Shown here piece by piece: positions 36,216 through 45,882 of a stretch of 64,000 nt of DNA. The DNA comes from an uncultured Paracoccaceae bacterium (GTDB lineage Bacteria > Pseudomonadota > Alphaproteobacteria > Rhodobacterales > Rhodobacteraceae): positions 27,667 through 91,666 of the forward strand of contig CALIZF010000001.1 of the NCBI GenBank assembly GCA_938028765.1. Direction: 5' to 3'. Each line of letters begins with the position of its first letter. The stretch's first letter is position 1. The notes under the pieces are model-generated. The model made no database searches. It was given only the letters and a program-made list of their open reading frames with translations, and was not told the origin of the DNA. A program made the translations under genes and the position numbers.

Positions 36216-37831
36216 AGCGTCGCGCGGGGCGTCAGCGCGCGGGGGTCGAGCTTCAGATGCAGGATTGCGGGCGCCCCGGCGGCGCGCGCTGCGGCGAAAG
36301 CGTCCGGGAAGGCTGCGTCGTCCGCGACCGTCGCCCCGAACCCGCCGTGCGCGCGGGCCAGCGCCGCGAAATCGGGGTTCACAAGGCGCGTGCCCGAGGG
36401 GCGGCCGGGGTATTCCCGCGCCTGGTGCATCCGGATCGTGCCATACATGCCGTTGTCGCAGACCAGCACGACCACGGCAGCGCCCGCCTGCACCGCCGTG
36501 GCGAATTCCTGCGACACCATCTGGAAGCAGCCGTCGCCCGCCAGGCACACCACAGTCCGGCCCGGATGCTCCAGCTTCGCCGCGATGGCGGCCGGCAGGC
36601 CGTAGCCCATGCTGCCCGACGTGGGGGCAAGCTGGGTGCGGAAGGTGCGGTAGCGGTAATAGCGGTGCAGCCAGCCGGTGTAGTTGCCCGCGCCGTTGGT
36701 CAGGATGGCGTCATCGGGCAGCACCGCGTTCAGGTGCGCCACCACGGTTTCCATGCGCAGCGCGCCGGGCGTGGGCTGCGGCTGCTGCCAGCCCTCGTAG
36801 TCATGCCGCGCCGCCGCGCGCCAGCTGCCCCGGTCGGCCCGCGGGCGGGCCGCCAGCGCCAGCTGCTCGGCGAAGGGACCGGGGCGCGCACAGACCGCAA
36901 GCTCGGGCCGGTAGACGCGGCCGAGCTCGTTCGGATCCGCATGCACATGGACCAGCACCTGGTCGGGCACCGGCGGGCGGATCAGCGTATAGCCCGAGGT
37001 CGTCATCTCGCCCAGACGCGCCCCGAGCGCGAGGATGACGTCGGCGTCGCGCACGCGCGTGGCCAGCGCGGGGTTGATCCCGATGCCGACGTCGCCGGCG
37101 TAGCAGGGGTGCCGGTTGTCGAGATAGTCCTGGCAGCGGAACGCGGCACCCACCGGCAGGTTCAGCTTCTCGGCCGCGCGTGCCAGCGCGGCGGCGGCCG
37201 CCGCCGACCAGCCGCCGCCGCCGACGATGCAGAACGGCCGTTCGGCCCGGGCGATCCTGTCCACGACCGCCGCGACGTCGGCCTCGGCCGCCCGGCCCGA
37301 CGGCAGGACGGCGGCCGGAACCGGTGCGCCCGCCGCGGGGCCGGACAGCATGTCCTCGGGCAGGGCCAGCACGACCGGACCGGGACGCCCGGCCTGCGCG
37401 ACATGAAAGGCGTGGCTGACGTATTCGGGAATGCGGTCGGCGCGGTCGATTTCGGCCACCCATTTGGCAAGGGGGGCGAACATCGCCCGGTAGTCCAGTT
37501 CCTGGAACGCCTCGCGGTCGCGCTGGTCGCTGGCGACCTGGCCCACGAAGAGGATCATCGGCGTGGAATCCTGGAAGGCGACATGCACGCCGGCGCTGGC
37601 GTTGGTGGCACCGGGGCCGCGCGTGACGAAGGCGACGCCGGGCCTGCCGGTCAGCTTGCCGGTCGCCTCGGCCATCATCGCCGCCCCGCCCTCCTGCCGG
37701 GCCACGACCACGTCGATCCCCGATCCCACGAAGCCGTCGAGCGCGGCAAGAAAGCTTTCGCCGGGAATGCAGAACACGCGCGCCACGCCCTGCGCCGCCA
37801 GACACTTCACCAGCAGCGCGCCGCCGTGCAT
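36206..37831 (-). CDS. ThDP-dependent enzyme, acetolactate synthase large-subunit-like
   Basis: A 541-residue thiamine-diphosphate enzyme of the acetolactate synthase/pyruvate oxidase superfamily. The ThDP-activating Glu is at residue 47 (VVARQEGGAAMMAEA). RGPGATNASAGVHVAFQDSTP follows. The central domain spans about 190-330, and the diphosphate/Mg motif GDGCFQMVSQEFATAV ends near VLVCDN. It may be a catabolic acetolactate synthase, benzaldehyde lyase-like or oxalyl/benzoylformate-type enzyme; no small subunit is adjacent. GGGAGG stands before the ATG at 37831; the longer reading to 37918 is unlikely. Confidence 0.85.
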   Translation of the reverse strand: MHGGALLVKCLAAQGVARVFCIPGESFLAALDGFVGSGIDVVVARQEGGAAMMAEATGKLTGRPGVAFVTRGPGATNASAGVHVAFQDSTPMILFVGQVASDQRDREAFQELDYRAMFAPLAKWVAEIDRADRIPEYVSHAFHVAQAGRPGPVVLALPEDMLSGPAAGAPVPAAVLPSGRAAEADVAAVVDRIARAERPFCIVGGGGWSAAAAAALARAAEKLNLPVGAAFRCQDYLDNRHPCYAGDVGIGINPALATRVRDADVILALGARLGEMTTSGYTLIRPPVPDQVLVHVHADPNELGRVYRPELAVCARPGPFAEQLALAARPRADRGSWRAAARHDYEGWQQPQPTPGALRMETVVAHLNAVLPDDAILTNGAGNYTGWLHRYYRYRTFRTQLAPTSGSMGYGLPAAIAAKLEHPGRTVVCLAGDGCFQMVSQEFATAVQAGAAVVVLVCDNGMYGTIRMHQAREYPGRPSGTRLVNPDFAALARAHGGFGATVADDAAFPDAFAAARAAGAPAILHLKLDPRALTPRATLDD

Positions 37832-37945
37832 CCCGCCCCTCCCGTGTCGCCTCTGGCCGCGTTCTCGCCCGAACGCCGCCCGGGGGCAAGCCGCCAGGGC
37901 AGCGGGCCGGCGCGCCACCCGCAGGGCACGAGACCCGAGGTGCGG

Positions 37946-39901
37946 TCAGTCGGCAGCGCCGACGAGGTAGCCGCCATTGCGCCAGCGCCGCAGCGCCGGT
38001 TCGAGCGCCGGGCCCGCAGCACCGTCCACCGGCCCGTCATAGTGCCCGGCGGCGCGCAGCTGCGCCTGAAGGGCGGCCAAGGTCGGCTTGCGCCATGTCG
38101 CCTCGGGCACGATCAGCTCGGCAAGCGTCCGGCCGTCGTCGGCGGCAACGGCGTGCAGCAACAGCTGCGCCGCCCGTTCGGGGTCGGCCGCGACGCCCCG
38201 CCCCTCGTCCAGCAGCACCGCGGCGGCGCGATAGCCGTTCGCCTCGCCCTCGCGCGCCGCGCGCAGGAAGAGGTCGAGGGCAGGGGTGCCGGTATCGGCC
38301 AGACCCCGGTCGGTCAGCACGCCGAGATTGAACGTCGCGATCGGCGATCCCGCAGCCGACGCCTGCTCCAGCAGACGGATCGCCCGCGGCACGTTGCGCT
38401 CTACCCCCCGGCCCTCGAACAGCGCGACCGCGAGGTTGATCGCCGCATCGGGACTGCCGCCTTCCGCGGCCTGCTCGAACAGGCGGATCGCCGCGTCGAC
38501 ATCGCGCGGCACGCCGTCGCCGGCCTCGTACAGCAGCGCCAGCGACACCATGGCGCGCAGATCGCCCGCCGCTGCCGCCTGCCGGTAGAGATCGACCGCC
38601 GCCGCCCGGTCGCCCGCCGCCGCCTTCGCCCGCGCGAGAAGGGCGGTCAGATGCGGCACGTCCGGCCAGGCCTCGACCGCTGCCTGACACGCGGCGACTG
38701 CGGCAGCCGCGTTGCGGGCCAGCGCCTCGAATTCCACGCCCGCGGTGTTCGCGGTCGCATCCCGCGGGTGGGTCGCCATCCGCTCGCACTGGCGCACGGG
38801 CGCTTCGTCCTGCGCGGCCGGCAGCGCCTCCAGCAGGCGGCGGGCGTCGTCCGCGTTGGCGCCATCGGGGAAGAGTTGCAGGTAACGCTCAACCAGCGGC
38901 CGCATCCGGGTCCGCTGCGCGATCGACCACAGCCGTTCGGCCTCGATCGCGCCGGTGCCGGGCAGCCGGCGCGCCGCGCCGCCGCCGGCGGTCTCGCCGA
39001 GCTGCAGAAAGGCGCGCACGTCGGCCACATGCGCGCCCTGCGGGAACCGTTCGAGGTAGAGGTGCATCAGCACCGCATCCTGCGCCCGCGACGCAACCTG
39101 CCACAGCATCGTTTCGGGCGAGACCGGGTCCTCGCCCGGCACGAAGCGGAACTGCCGTGTCAGCGACGAGTTCTCCCACGGGATCTGCCGGCCGCCGGTG
39201 GCAGACAGCACGTCGCGCCGCACCCCGATCATCAGTTCCGAAATGTCCTGCCCCGGCGTGTGGATGCGCCCCAACAGCGCCTCGGTGAAGAAGCTGTTCC
39301 GCCCCATGCCGTCGTAGGCCACGTTGTCGGGCTGGGTCGCGAAGGCGAACAGGAAATCGGCCGCGCTGCCCACGCGCGCCAATCCATCGCCGGCCCCCGC
39401 CGTGCCGAGCGGATTGTCGCGGCAGGCATCGAGGAAGATCAGCCGGATTCCGCGCGTGCGCTCCAGCCGGTGCAGAAGTTCGTCGAGCGGGATGGTCTGG
39501 CGCAGGAACGTCTCGGCACTGTCGGGCCGCGCGTCAGTCGGCACGAGATAGTTGCGCGCCCCGGCCTGGAAACCGTGCCCCGCGTAGTAGAACAGCGTCA
39601 CGTCCGCGTCGGTCGCCGCCGCGATGAAGCGGTCGAAGGTCTCGCGCATCCCGTCGGCCGTCAGGTTCTCGCCGAGGAACACGCGGAAGTTCAGGCTGTC
39701 CAGCGCCGCGGCGATGTCGCGCGCGTCGTTGACAGGGTTCCCGAGCGCTGGCACGGCGTCATAATCGGCGTTGCCGATCACCAGCGCGACCCGGAACTCG
39801 GCCAGCGCAGGGCGCGCAACGATCGCCAGCGCCAGGGCGAGCAGCAGCGCCGCAAGCCGGGCCGGCCGCGCCGCCCGTGGCGTGTCAGAGCCCGACGGCA
39901 C
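37946..39901 (-). CDS. Caspase-like (C14) protein with Sel1 repeats
   Basis: An exported protein of about 651 residues. It has a hydrophobic signal ending ARPALA, then a caspase-fold domain: VALVIGNADYD, the catalytic His in LFYYAGHGFQ and Cys in LIFLDACRDNPLG. A linker and Sel1/TPR-like repeats follow (for example YEAGDGVPRDVDAAIRLFEQA, FEGRGVERNVPRAIRLLEQA). The end is AQLRAAGHYDGPVDGAAGPA, resembling a peptidoglycan-binding repeat. The probable start is a GTG at 39901 inside the end of tpsA (17-base overlap); no ATG is near. Coupling to tpsB-tpsA suggests it acts on the secreted exoprotein or the envelope, possibly as a processing peptidase (inference). Confidence 0.85.
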   Translation of the reverse strand: MPSGSDTPRAARPARLAALLLALALAIVARPALAEFRVALVIGNADYDAVPALGNPVNDARDIAAALDSLNFRVFLGENLTADGMRETFDRFIAAATDADVTLFYYAGHGFQAGARNYLVPTDARPDSAETFLRQTIPLDELLHRLERTRGIRLIFLDACRDNPLGTAGAGDGLARVGSAADFLFAFATQPDNVAYDGMGRNSFFTEALLGRIHTPGQDISELMIGVRRDVLSATGGRQIPWENSSLTRQFRFVPGEDPVSPETMLWQVASRAQDAVLMHLYLERFPQGAHVADVRAFLQLGETAGGGAARRLPGTGAIEAERLWSIAQRTRMRPLVERYLQLFPDGANADDARRLLEALPAAQDEAPVRQCERMATHPRDATANTAGVEFEALARNAAAAVAACQAAVEAWPDVPHLTALLARAKAAAGDRAAAVDLYRQAAAAGDLRAMVSLALLYEAGDGVPRDVDAAIRLFEQAAEGGSPDAAINLAVALFEGRGVERNVPRAIRLLEQASAAGSPIATFNLGVLTDRGLADTGTPALDLFLRAAREGEANGYRAAAVLLDEGRGVAADPERAAQLLLHAVAADDGRTLAELIVPEATWRKPTLAALQAQLRAAGHYDGPVDGAAGPALEPALRRWRNGGYLVGAAD

Positions 39902-42900
39902 GGGCGAGTTCGAACTCCACCTTCTGCACGGCGGCGACGACGGTCGCGCCCTGCTCGGCAAAGACACTGGCCAGTTGCGGATCGTCGGCACGGATCAGCT
40001 CGATGGACTTGCGAATCTCCGCGATCGCAGTCTGCACCGATCCGGTGGCCTCCGCCACCGCCGCGCGTTCAATTTCGCGCCGTTCGGCATCGGTGGTGGC
40101 CGTCGCCAGCCGCTGCGCGGCCCGCTCGCGCGCCTGTTGCACGCCGCGCTGCGCCTCGCGGATGATCGCGCCGACGTTGGCCAGCGCGGGCGGCAGGTCC
40201 AGGGTCAGCGATTCCAGCGCGGCGGCATAGGCGCCGAGCGCGTCGGCGATGCAGTCGAGCTGCACCTGCGCTGTCAGGCTGCGCTGCCGGCAGGTCTCCA
40301 GCGCCTGTTCGAGATCGGCCGACCGCAGGCGGAGGGTCTCCAGCGTCCGCAGTGCCCCGGGCAGCGCCGCCCCCGGCGGTGCGGCGGGGGAAAGGACCGC
40401 GGCCGGCTGGCCGGCCGCGGGCTGAACCGCACCGGTCAGCACGATGCTGTCCGGCGGCGAGGGCAGCGCAACCGGCGGCACCGGTGCGCCCGTCGCCGCC
40501 GAGGGAACCTCGATCGGCGTCACCGTCAGCGATCCCGGCACATAGGCGATGGTGTAGTTCTCGAGCCCCGCGCCCGTCGCATCCGCGGCCAGGATCGCAT
40601 AGGGGCTGCCCGCCACGCCCGCCTCGGCCGCGGCCCCCGCGCTCGTCAGCGTCACCGCATCGACCCGGTCCGCCCCGACCAGGCCCGCCACCGCAAAACC
40701 CGCAAGGCCAGGGTCCACCGCCGTGCCGTAGACCTTCGCAAGATCCCCCGCCGTCACCGTCAGCGGCGCGGGAAGGATGCTGTGCACCGCCGGCGTCACG
40801 ACGGTGCGGTAGGCGAATTCGGTCAGGTCGGCGATGCGGCGGCTGAGGACGCTGCCAGCGACCGCATAGTCGCCGACCGCCATCGGCGGGAGCGCGAAGG
40901 TGGCGACCGCCTCCCAGTCGCCCGGCGAAAGGAACTCGGGACCGAAAACGTAGCCGAACGGCGTGCCGTAGCGGTCGAAGTCGAAGGTGACGGGATCGCC
41001 GTAGGTGCTGGCGCTGTCGCGCGCGTCGAGCCAGGCGACGGGATCGATGCGGTAGAGCTGCGCATAGTACCCCGCCGACGCAGGTGCCCAATTGGTGAAG
41101 AAGTTCCAGCCTGCGGCCTCGGCCAGCGCGCGGAAGTCCGGGAAACTCTGCAGCGTGCCGGTCTCAAGCCCGGTGCCGCCGCCGTCGCTGGAGGCCTGCC
41201 CGGTCGTGTCCACGTCCCAGAACGAGGCGACGATCCCGTCGAGCGGCCCGTCGAACCTGCCGACAAGCCCGCCCGTCGACACGTTGCACGAGATGCAGAC
41301 GCCGAGATCGTCCAGCACCGGCCCGACCGCCAGCCCCTCGACGATCCGGCCGAGGCCATTCCCGACGAGGCCGCCGAGCAGCGCCGAGCCGAAGGGCGTC
41401 GCACCCCGCACCGCGCCGGTCGCGTAGGCGCGTTCGATCGTCCCGCCGGAACGGCCGACAAGCCCGCCGGCCTCGACCGACAGGTCCGCGATGCCGCGCA
41501 CGTCCCCGGTCGCCGCGACATCGGCAAGCACGCCGCCGTTCACCCCGACCAGCCCGCCGATCGCGACCGACGAACCGCCGATGGCGGAGGCATCGGCGCC
41601 GACCCTCGCATCGGCGCGGCTCATTCGGATCGTGCCGTCGTTCACGCCGGCAAGACCGCCAACCGCGCCGAGGCCGTCGACCGACCCCGAGACGCCGACC
41701 GCCTCGATTAGCCCGCCGTTCCGCCCGACCGCGATGCCGGACACATCGGTGCCGCCGCTGACGTCGGCGTCGGTCAGCCGCAGGTTGCGCAGCGTTCCGT
41801 CAAGAAGGCCGATGAAGCCGCTGTCGACCGCTGCGCCTGCCGCGATGGTCAGGCCGCCGATGGCACGACCCCGCCCGTCGAACACGCCCTCGAAACCATT
41901 GTAGCCCGTGAGACGGCCCCCGACGTCGCGCGCGATCGGGCGGAAACCCGCGCCGTCGTTCCAGTCGGCGGTTCCCGATGCGTCGATGTCGTTTGCCAGC
42001 GCGAAGGATTCGGTCACGCGCGTGGCCACCCCCTGCACGCCATAGATGTCGGTCAGCAGATACGGATCGTCGGGCGTGCCGGCCCCGCCGAGGGCGCGCA
42101 GGAAGCTGCTGGCGCCCGACAGGAGCGGGTCGGTGCCCGCGACGACGAAATCGCCCGCCGCGAAGGGCGGCAGGTCGGCGCCGGTCTGCACCCATGCGCC
42201 CTGGTCCAGCTCGAAGCGGCCGAGGTCGATGGCGCCGCCCGGGCCGGTGGTGATCTGCCCAGCCGCGCTCAGCCGCAGGCCGCCCGCGGGGGCGGTGATG
42301 CTGCCGTCGATCGCGATGTCGGCGTCGGCAGACAGCGACAACACGTTCGCGGACGACCAGGCGATGTCGGCGAGGACCCGGATATCGCCGGCATCCGGCC
42401 CGGGCAGTGACGTCGTGAGGGTGACGTTGGCGGTGTCGAGATCGGCCTCGAGCGCATCGCGCAGCACCGCCGAGAATCCGGGCGGGGTCGCGCCGGCGTC
42501 GGCGACGATGGCAAGGTTGAGCGGATCGAGCAGCAGCGTGCCGGTCCTGCCGCGAGGCGCACGGGCATCCGTGCGCCCGCTGTAGGACAGCCGGTCCGCC
42601 GACGACACCTCGGCAAGGCCGCCGTCGCCGCCCCCGGCCCCGCCGCGCACCGACAGGCTGCCGGCAAAGCGCGTCGCCGCCTCCGACCACAGGATGATGC
42701 TGCCGCCGTCGCCGTCGGCCAGCGCATCGGCGGCGATTCGGGTGGCGGCGTCGCCGGTCACCGTCCGGGCGCGGGGCATCGCGCCGGTTCCGCGCAGGTC
42801 GCCCCCGATGCGGATCGTCCCGCCACCGGCCGCGCCGCCGGCGTCGATGTCGGCGCCGTCCAGCACGATCCCGGCGCCGGTCACGTCGATGCTGCCGCCG

Positions 42901-43868
42901 CGGGCCGGGCGCGACGGTGGCACGGGCGAGGCTGTCGGCGGTTCGGGCACCGGCGCGCGCGCCGCGACGCGGCCCGCGACCCGCATCGTGCCGCCCGGGC
43001 CCGCGCCCAGCACGATGGCGCCGGACCGGCCGCCGACGCTGGTCGCCTCGACCACGCCGGACAGGTTCACCGTCTGGCGGGCGGCGTGACGGGCGGCCGC
43101 GCCCAGGATTTCGACGCGCCCGCCGTCGGCCTCGATCCGGCCGGAATGCTCGATCAGCGGCGCGCCGCCGTCGTCGTCCAGGGGCACGCCGATCTGCAGG
43201 AAGCCGTCGCCCGCAAGGTCGAGCGTGATCCGCCGCGCAGCGCCAAGGCCGACGCGGCCGAGCGGCGCGCGGATCACGCCGCTGTTGGCGACCTGCCCGC
43301 CGAGCAGCGCCGCATAGCCGCCGGGCAGGATGTCGATCCGTCCCGCGTTGCTGACCGCGCCCGGCGTGCCCTGGCTCTCGAAGCGGAGGCGGCCGGCCAG
43401 GAAATCGTCGTCGCTAAAAGGCAGGGTCGAGGCGACGAATCCGCCGGCGGTGATGCGGCCGTCCGGCCCGATGGCGATGCCGTTCGGGTTGACGACGAAC
43501 ACCTGGCCGTTGGCCGTCAGGCTGCCGTCGATGTGGCTGGTCGTATCGCCGGTGACGCGGTTCAGCAGCGTGGCCGCGACGCCCGGCTGGCTGATCGTGA
43601 CCCCCGCCCCCTGCCCGATCGAGAAATCGCCCCAGGTCAGGATCGCCTGCGGCGTCGTCTGGCTGATATGCATCTGCCCTGGCGCGGGCGTCGCGATCGT
43701 CACGCTGCCGTGCAGGACTGTCGCCCCGGTCGGCAGGACGTCGGCGCGCAGGCCGGTCGGCGACAGCGCCGTGCTCGCCAGCAGGACCGCCAGCGCGCGG
43801 CCCCGCCAGCCGTCAGAACCGGAACGACGCCCCAAGGTTGAGGCGGACGTCATCGGGCTGGCCATCAT
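39885..43868 (-). CDS. Two-partner secretion exoprotein (TpsA, filamentous haemagglutinin-like)
   Basis: A large secreted protein of 1327 residues. After a signal peptide comes the TPS secretion domain, with LNRVTG at about 102-107 and the NPNG motif at 127-130 (VFVVNPNGIAIGPDG). Beta-helix sequence fills the middle, including GLUG-type repeats (GGLVGRSGGTIERAYATGAV) and an MBG-like stretch (LTVTAGDLAKVYGTAVDPGL). The last 180 residues are a helical, charged domain. It is exported across the outer membrane by the TpsB encoded just upstream. AGGAGGG lies seven bases before the ATG, which is inside the tpsB end (56-base overlap). An adhesin or toxin-carrier role is possible; no toxin domain is evident. 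Confidence 0.9.
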   Translation of the reverse strand: MMASPMTSASTLGRRSGSDGWRGRALAVLLASTALSPTGLRADVLPTGATVLHGSVTIATPAPGQMHISQTTPQAILTWGDFSIGQGAGVTISQPGVAATLLNRVTGDTTSHIDGSLTANGQVFVVNPNGIAIGPDGRITAGGFVASTLPFSDDDFLAGRLRFESQGTPGAVSNAGRIDILPGGYAALLGGQVANSGVIRAPLGRVGLGAARRITLDLAGDGFLQIGVPLDDDGGAPLIEHSGRIEADGGRVEILGAAARHAARQTVNLSGVVEATSVGGRSGAIVLGAGPGGTMRVAGRVAARAPVPEPPTASPVPPSRPARGGSIDVTGAGIVLDGADIDAGGAAGGGTIRIGGDLRGTGAMPRARTVTGDAATRIAADALADGDGGSIILWSEAATRFAGSLSVRGGAGGGDGGLAEVSSADRLSYSGRTDARAPRGRTGTLLLDPLNLAIVADAGATPPGFSAVLRDALEADLDTANVTLTTSLPGPDAGDIRVLADIAWSSANVLSLSADADIAIDGSITAPAGGLRLSAAGQITTGPGGAIDLGRFELDQGAWVQTGADLPPFAAGDFVVAGTDPLLSGASSFLRALGGAGTPDDPYLLTDIYGVQGVATRVTESFALANDIDASGTADWNDGAGFRPIARDVGGRLTGYNGFEGVFDGRGRAIGGLTIAAGAAVDSGFIGLLDGTLRNLRLTDADVSGGTDVSGIAVGRNGGLIEAVGVSGSVDGLGAVGGLAGVNDGTIRMSRADARVGADASAIGGSSVAIGGLVGVNGGVLADVAATGDVRGIADLSVEAGGLVGRSGGTIERAYATGAVRGATPFGSALLGGLVGNGLGRIVEGLAVGPVLDDLGVCISCNVSTGGLVGRFDGPLDGIVASFWDVDTTGQASSDGGGTGLETGTLQSFPDFRALAEAAGWNFFTNWAPASAGYYAQLYRIDPVAWLDARDSASTYGDPVTFDFDRYGTPFGYVFGPEFLSPGDWEAVATFALPPMAVGDYAVAGSVLSRRIADLTEFAYRTVVTPAVHSILPAPLTVTAGDLAKVYGTAVDPGLAGFAVAGLVGADRVDAVTLTSAGAAAEAGVAGSPYAILAADATGAGLENYTIAYVPGSLTVTPIEVPSAATGAPVPPVALPSPPDSIVLTGAVQPAAGQPAAVLSPAAPPGAALPGALRTLETLRLRSADLEQALETCRQRSLTAQVQLDCIADALGAYAAALESLTLDLPPALANVGAIIREAQRGVQQARERAAQRLATATTDAERREIERAAVAEATGSVQTAIAEIRKSIELIRADDPQLASVFAEQGATVVAAVQKVEFELARAVGL

Positions 43869-45582
43869 TCCGGAACCCTCCTGCCACCTCGACCCGCGCA
43901 GAGGCGCTCGAGAACCGAGATGAGGTCAACGTTACCATTTCCAGTCCGACACCGATACTCGCAACTTGCGTGCTGGCCTGCTCGAGCGCGGTCGGCCGGT
44001 GCAGGAACAGCTCGCCCGCCGCGCCGAAGGCATAGGGGGTCAGCTGCAGCGGAACCGGCGCGGCGTCCACCTTGATCGGCATCCGCAGTTCGCCGCGCAG
44101 GACCCAGCCGCTGTCGCCCACGACGCTGCCCGGTTCGAGGCCCGACACGAGGCCTGCACCCGCAAGGCTGATCTGTTCGCTTTTCAAGAGCGGGGCGCCG
44201 AACGAGGTCTGCCCGCGCAGGTTGATCGCCCCCACGGCGCGCGCGCCGAGCGGCCGGACCATCGATACCGACAGCGCAAGCTTGCTAAAGCCGGCATCGG
44301 CGCCCTGCCGCGACAGCGGCAGGGCCGGCGTCGCCTCGGCCGCGGTTCTGGCGCCGAAGCCGTCAAGGCCGAGCGACAGCGTCGCATCGACCTCGACTTG
44401 CCCGCCGGCCCCCAGCGTCTGCGCGCCCGTGGCCCCGAGCCGGACCACCCGAAGCCGGTCGCGGTAGACCGGGATCCGCCCCGCCGCCCCCAGGACGTCC
44501 TGCGCATCGTCCTGCAGGTCGAACGCCAGCCGGGCGGTCAGCGTGCGGGCGCGGGTGCGGATAACCGGATAGGTCAGGCGCAGCGACAGGCGTTCGAACT
44601 GGCTGGTGACGGGCGGGCCGGCGCGCTGCGGCGTGGTGCGGCTTTCCACGCCCTCGACGGTGAAGGTCAGGCCGTTGCGCCCGACCGGCACCACCGCCCC
44701 GGCCGCCATCGTCCGCATCCGGGGCGTGGCGCCGAGGGCCGACCCGTCGGGATGGGCGGAAAAGCGCAGATAGAGCGTCTCGGCCAGGCCCAGGACCCCG
44801 TTCACCTCTGCCCCGGCATCGAGCGTGAACTCGCCGAGGTCGCGCGACAAGCCCCGGTCGGCGCCGACGAAGCCGCTGACGGTGCGGTGCTGCCCTTCGA
44901 GCACAAGCTGCGTCGCGCCGGGCGCATCACCCCGTGCCAGCGTGGAATCGAGCGCCAGCCCGAAGGTGTCGCCGGCGATCAGGAGCGCCCGCTCGATCTC
45001 TTCGAGACGAAGCCCGCGTCGCCCGACGAGGGGCGACACGACCCGGTCGGTCCGGCCGCGCACGGCGCGCGGAACGGCGTCGGTGTCGATGCGCTCGACG
45101 AACCCGTCCACGACCACGAGGCGCAACCGCCCGCCGTCGCGCAGCTCTTGCGCCGGCAGGACGACCCGCGCCAGCACGAACCCGGCGCGCGCATAGGCGG
45201 CCTCCAGCGCCTGGGCGGCCTCGAAGATCTCGCTGGCGCGGATCCGGCCGGAGGTGAGGCGCGCCACCGCCGCACGGTTGGCCTCTGCCATCCGGGGAAA
45301 GGCGCCCTCGATCTCGACGCTGCCGATCGCGATGGTCAGCGTTTCTGCCCCCGCAGGCGCCCCGAGGCCGGGCGCCCCGCCGAACACGATCGACACGACC
45401 GGCCGGCGCGGTTCGGGCGCGAAGCTGGGCGGCGTGATCTCGCTGGCCGTCTGCGCCAGTCCGGCCGGACCGCCGGCGACGACCGAGACCGCTGCCAGCA
45501 CGGCAAGCGCCGCGGCCGGGCGGCACCCACGCCTGGCGGGTCCGCAAAGCCGACCCCCGCCCCGTCGCCTCTGGTCCTGCAC
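43813..45582 (-). CDS. Two-partner secretion outer membrane transporter (TpsB)
   Basis: A 589-residue outer membrane protein of the ShlB/FhaC/HecB family. After the signal sequence (ending near GPAGLAQ) come a POTRA region (IGSVEIEGAFPRMAEANRAAV onward) and a beta-barrel that closes with LNLGASFRF and a terminal Phe. It secretes the TpsA encoded downstream. The start is taken as GTG at 45582, seven bases after GAGGAGG; an in-frame GTG at 45606 lacks such a site. It heads the tpsB-tpsA-caspase operon. Confidence 0.9.
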   Translation of the reverse strand: MQDQRRRGGGRLCGPARRGCRPAAALAVLAAVSVVAGGPAGLAQTASEITPPSFAPEPRRPVVSIVFGGAPGLGAPAGAETLTIAIGSVEIEGAFPRMAEANRAAVARLTSGRIRASEIFEAAQALEAAYARAGFVLARVVLPAQELRDGGRLRLVVVDGFVERIDTDAVPRAVRGRTDRVVSPLVGRRGLRLEEIERALLIAGDTFGLALDSTLARGDAPGATQLVLEGQHRTVSGFVGADRGLSRDLGEFTLDAGAEVNGVLGLAETLYLRFSAHPDGSALGATPRMRTMAAGAVVPVGRNGLTFTVEGVESRTTPQRAGPPVTSQFERLSLRLTYPVIRTRARTLTARLAFDLQDDAQDVLGAAGRIPVYRDRLRVVRLGATGAQTLGAGGQVEVDATLSLGLDGFGARTAAEATPALPLSRQGADAGFSKLALSVSMVRPLGARAVGAINLRGQTSFGAPLLKSEQISLAGAGLVSGLEPGSVVGDSGWVLRGELRMPIKVDAAPVPLQLTPYAFGAAGELFLHRPTALEQASTQVASIGVGLEMVTLTSSRFSSASARVEVAGGFRNDGQPDDVRLNLGASFRF

Positions 45583-45662
45583 CTTCGCGCCTCCTCGTCG
45601 TCGCACGACCAGATCGCGCAGGCTGCGCCCGCGCGCACCGGCGATCCACCTCGCGCGCGGGC

Positions 45663-45691
45663 AATGTGCAGCACCCCCCCGGCAAGGTCAA
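45663..45691 (-). promoter_or_regulatory. Candidate promoter of the tpsB operon
   Basis: On the minus strand TTGACC (45686-45691) and CACATT (45663-45668) are 17 bases apart, 81 bases before the tpsB GTG. The -35 is good and the -10 poor. The whole 300-base gap between tpsB and the divergent methyltransferase gene holds otherwise only GC-rich sequence with GGCGCC-type repeats. Confidence 0.4.
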
Positions 45692-45882
45692 CGCCGCGCC
45701 GCCCCGCACCGCAAGCTTTGCCGGGATTGGGACCGATGCGACACAGGCGCCGGGGCGCCGGGGCGCCGCAGCGCGCCGCGCGCCCCGGTCGCCGTTGCAG
45801 GATGGACCGCCCTGCCCCTAAGGTGCCAGAGCTGGCGCAGTGCCGGGGATCGGATCGGTCCCCCGGCTTGGGGGACGACGGG

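Noticed and set aside
43966..45882. Plus-strand frame opposite tpsB continuing into the methyltransferase
   Set aside because: The opposite strand codes for an intact TpsB with signal, POTRA and final Phe. The methyltransferase domain begins only at 45883.
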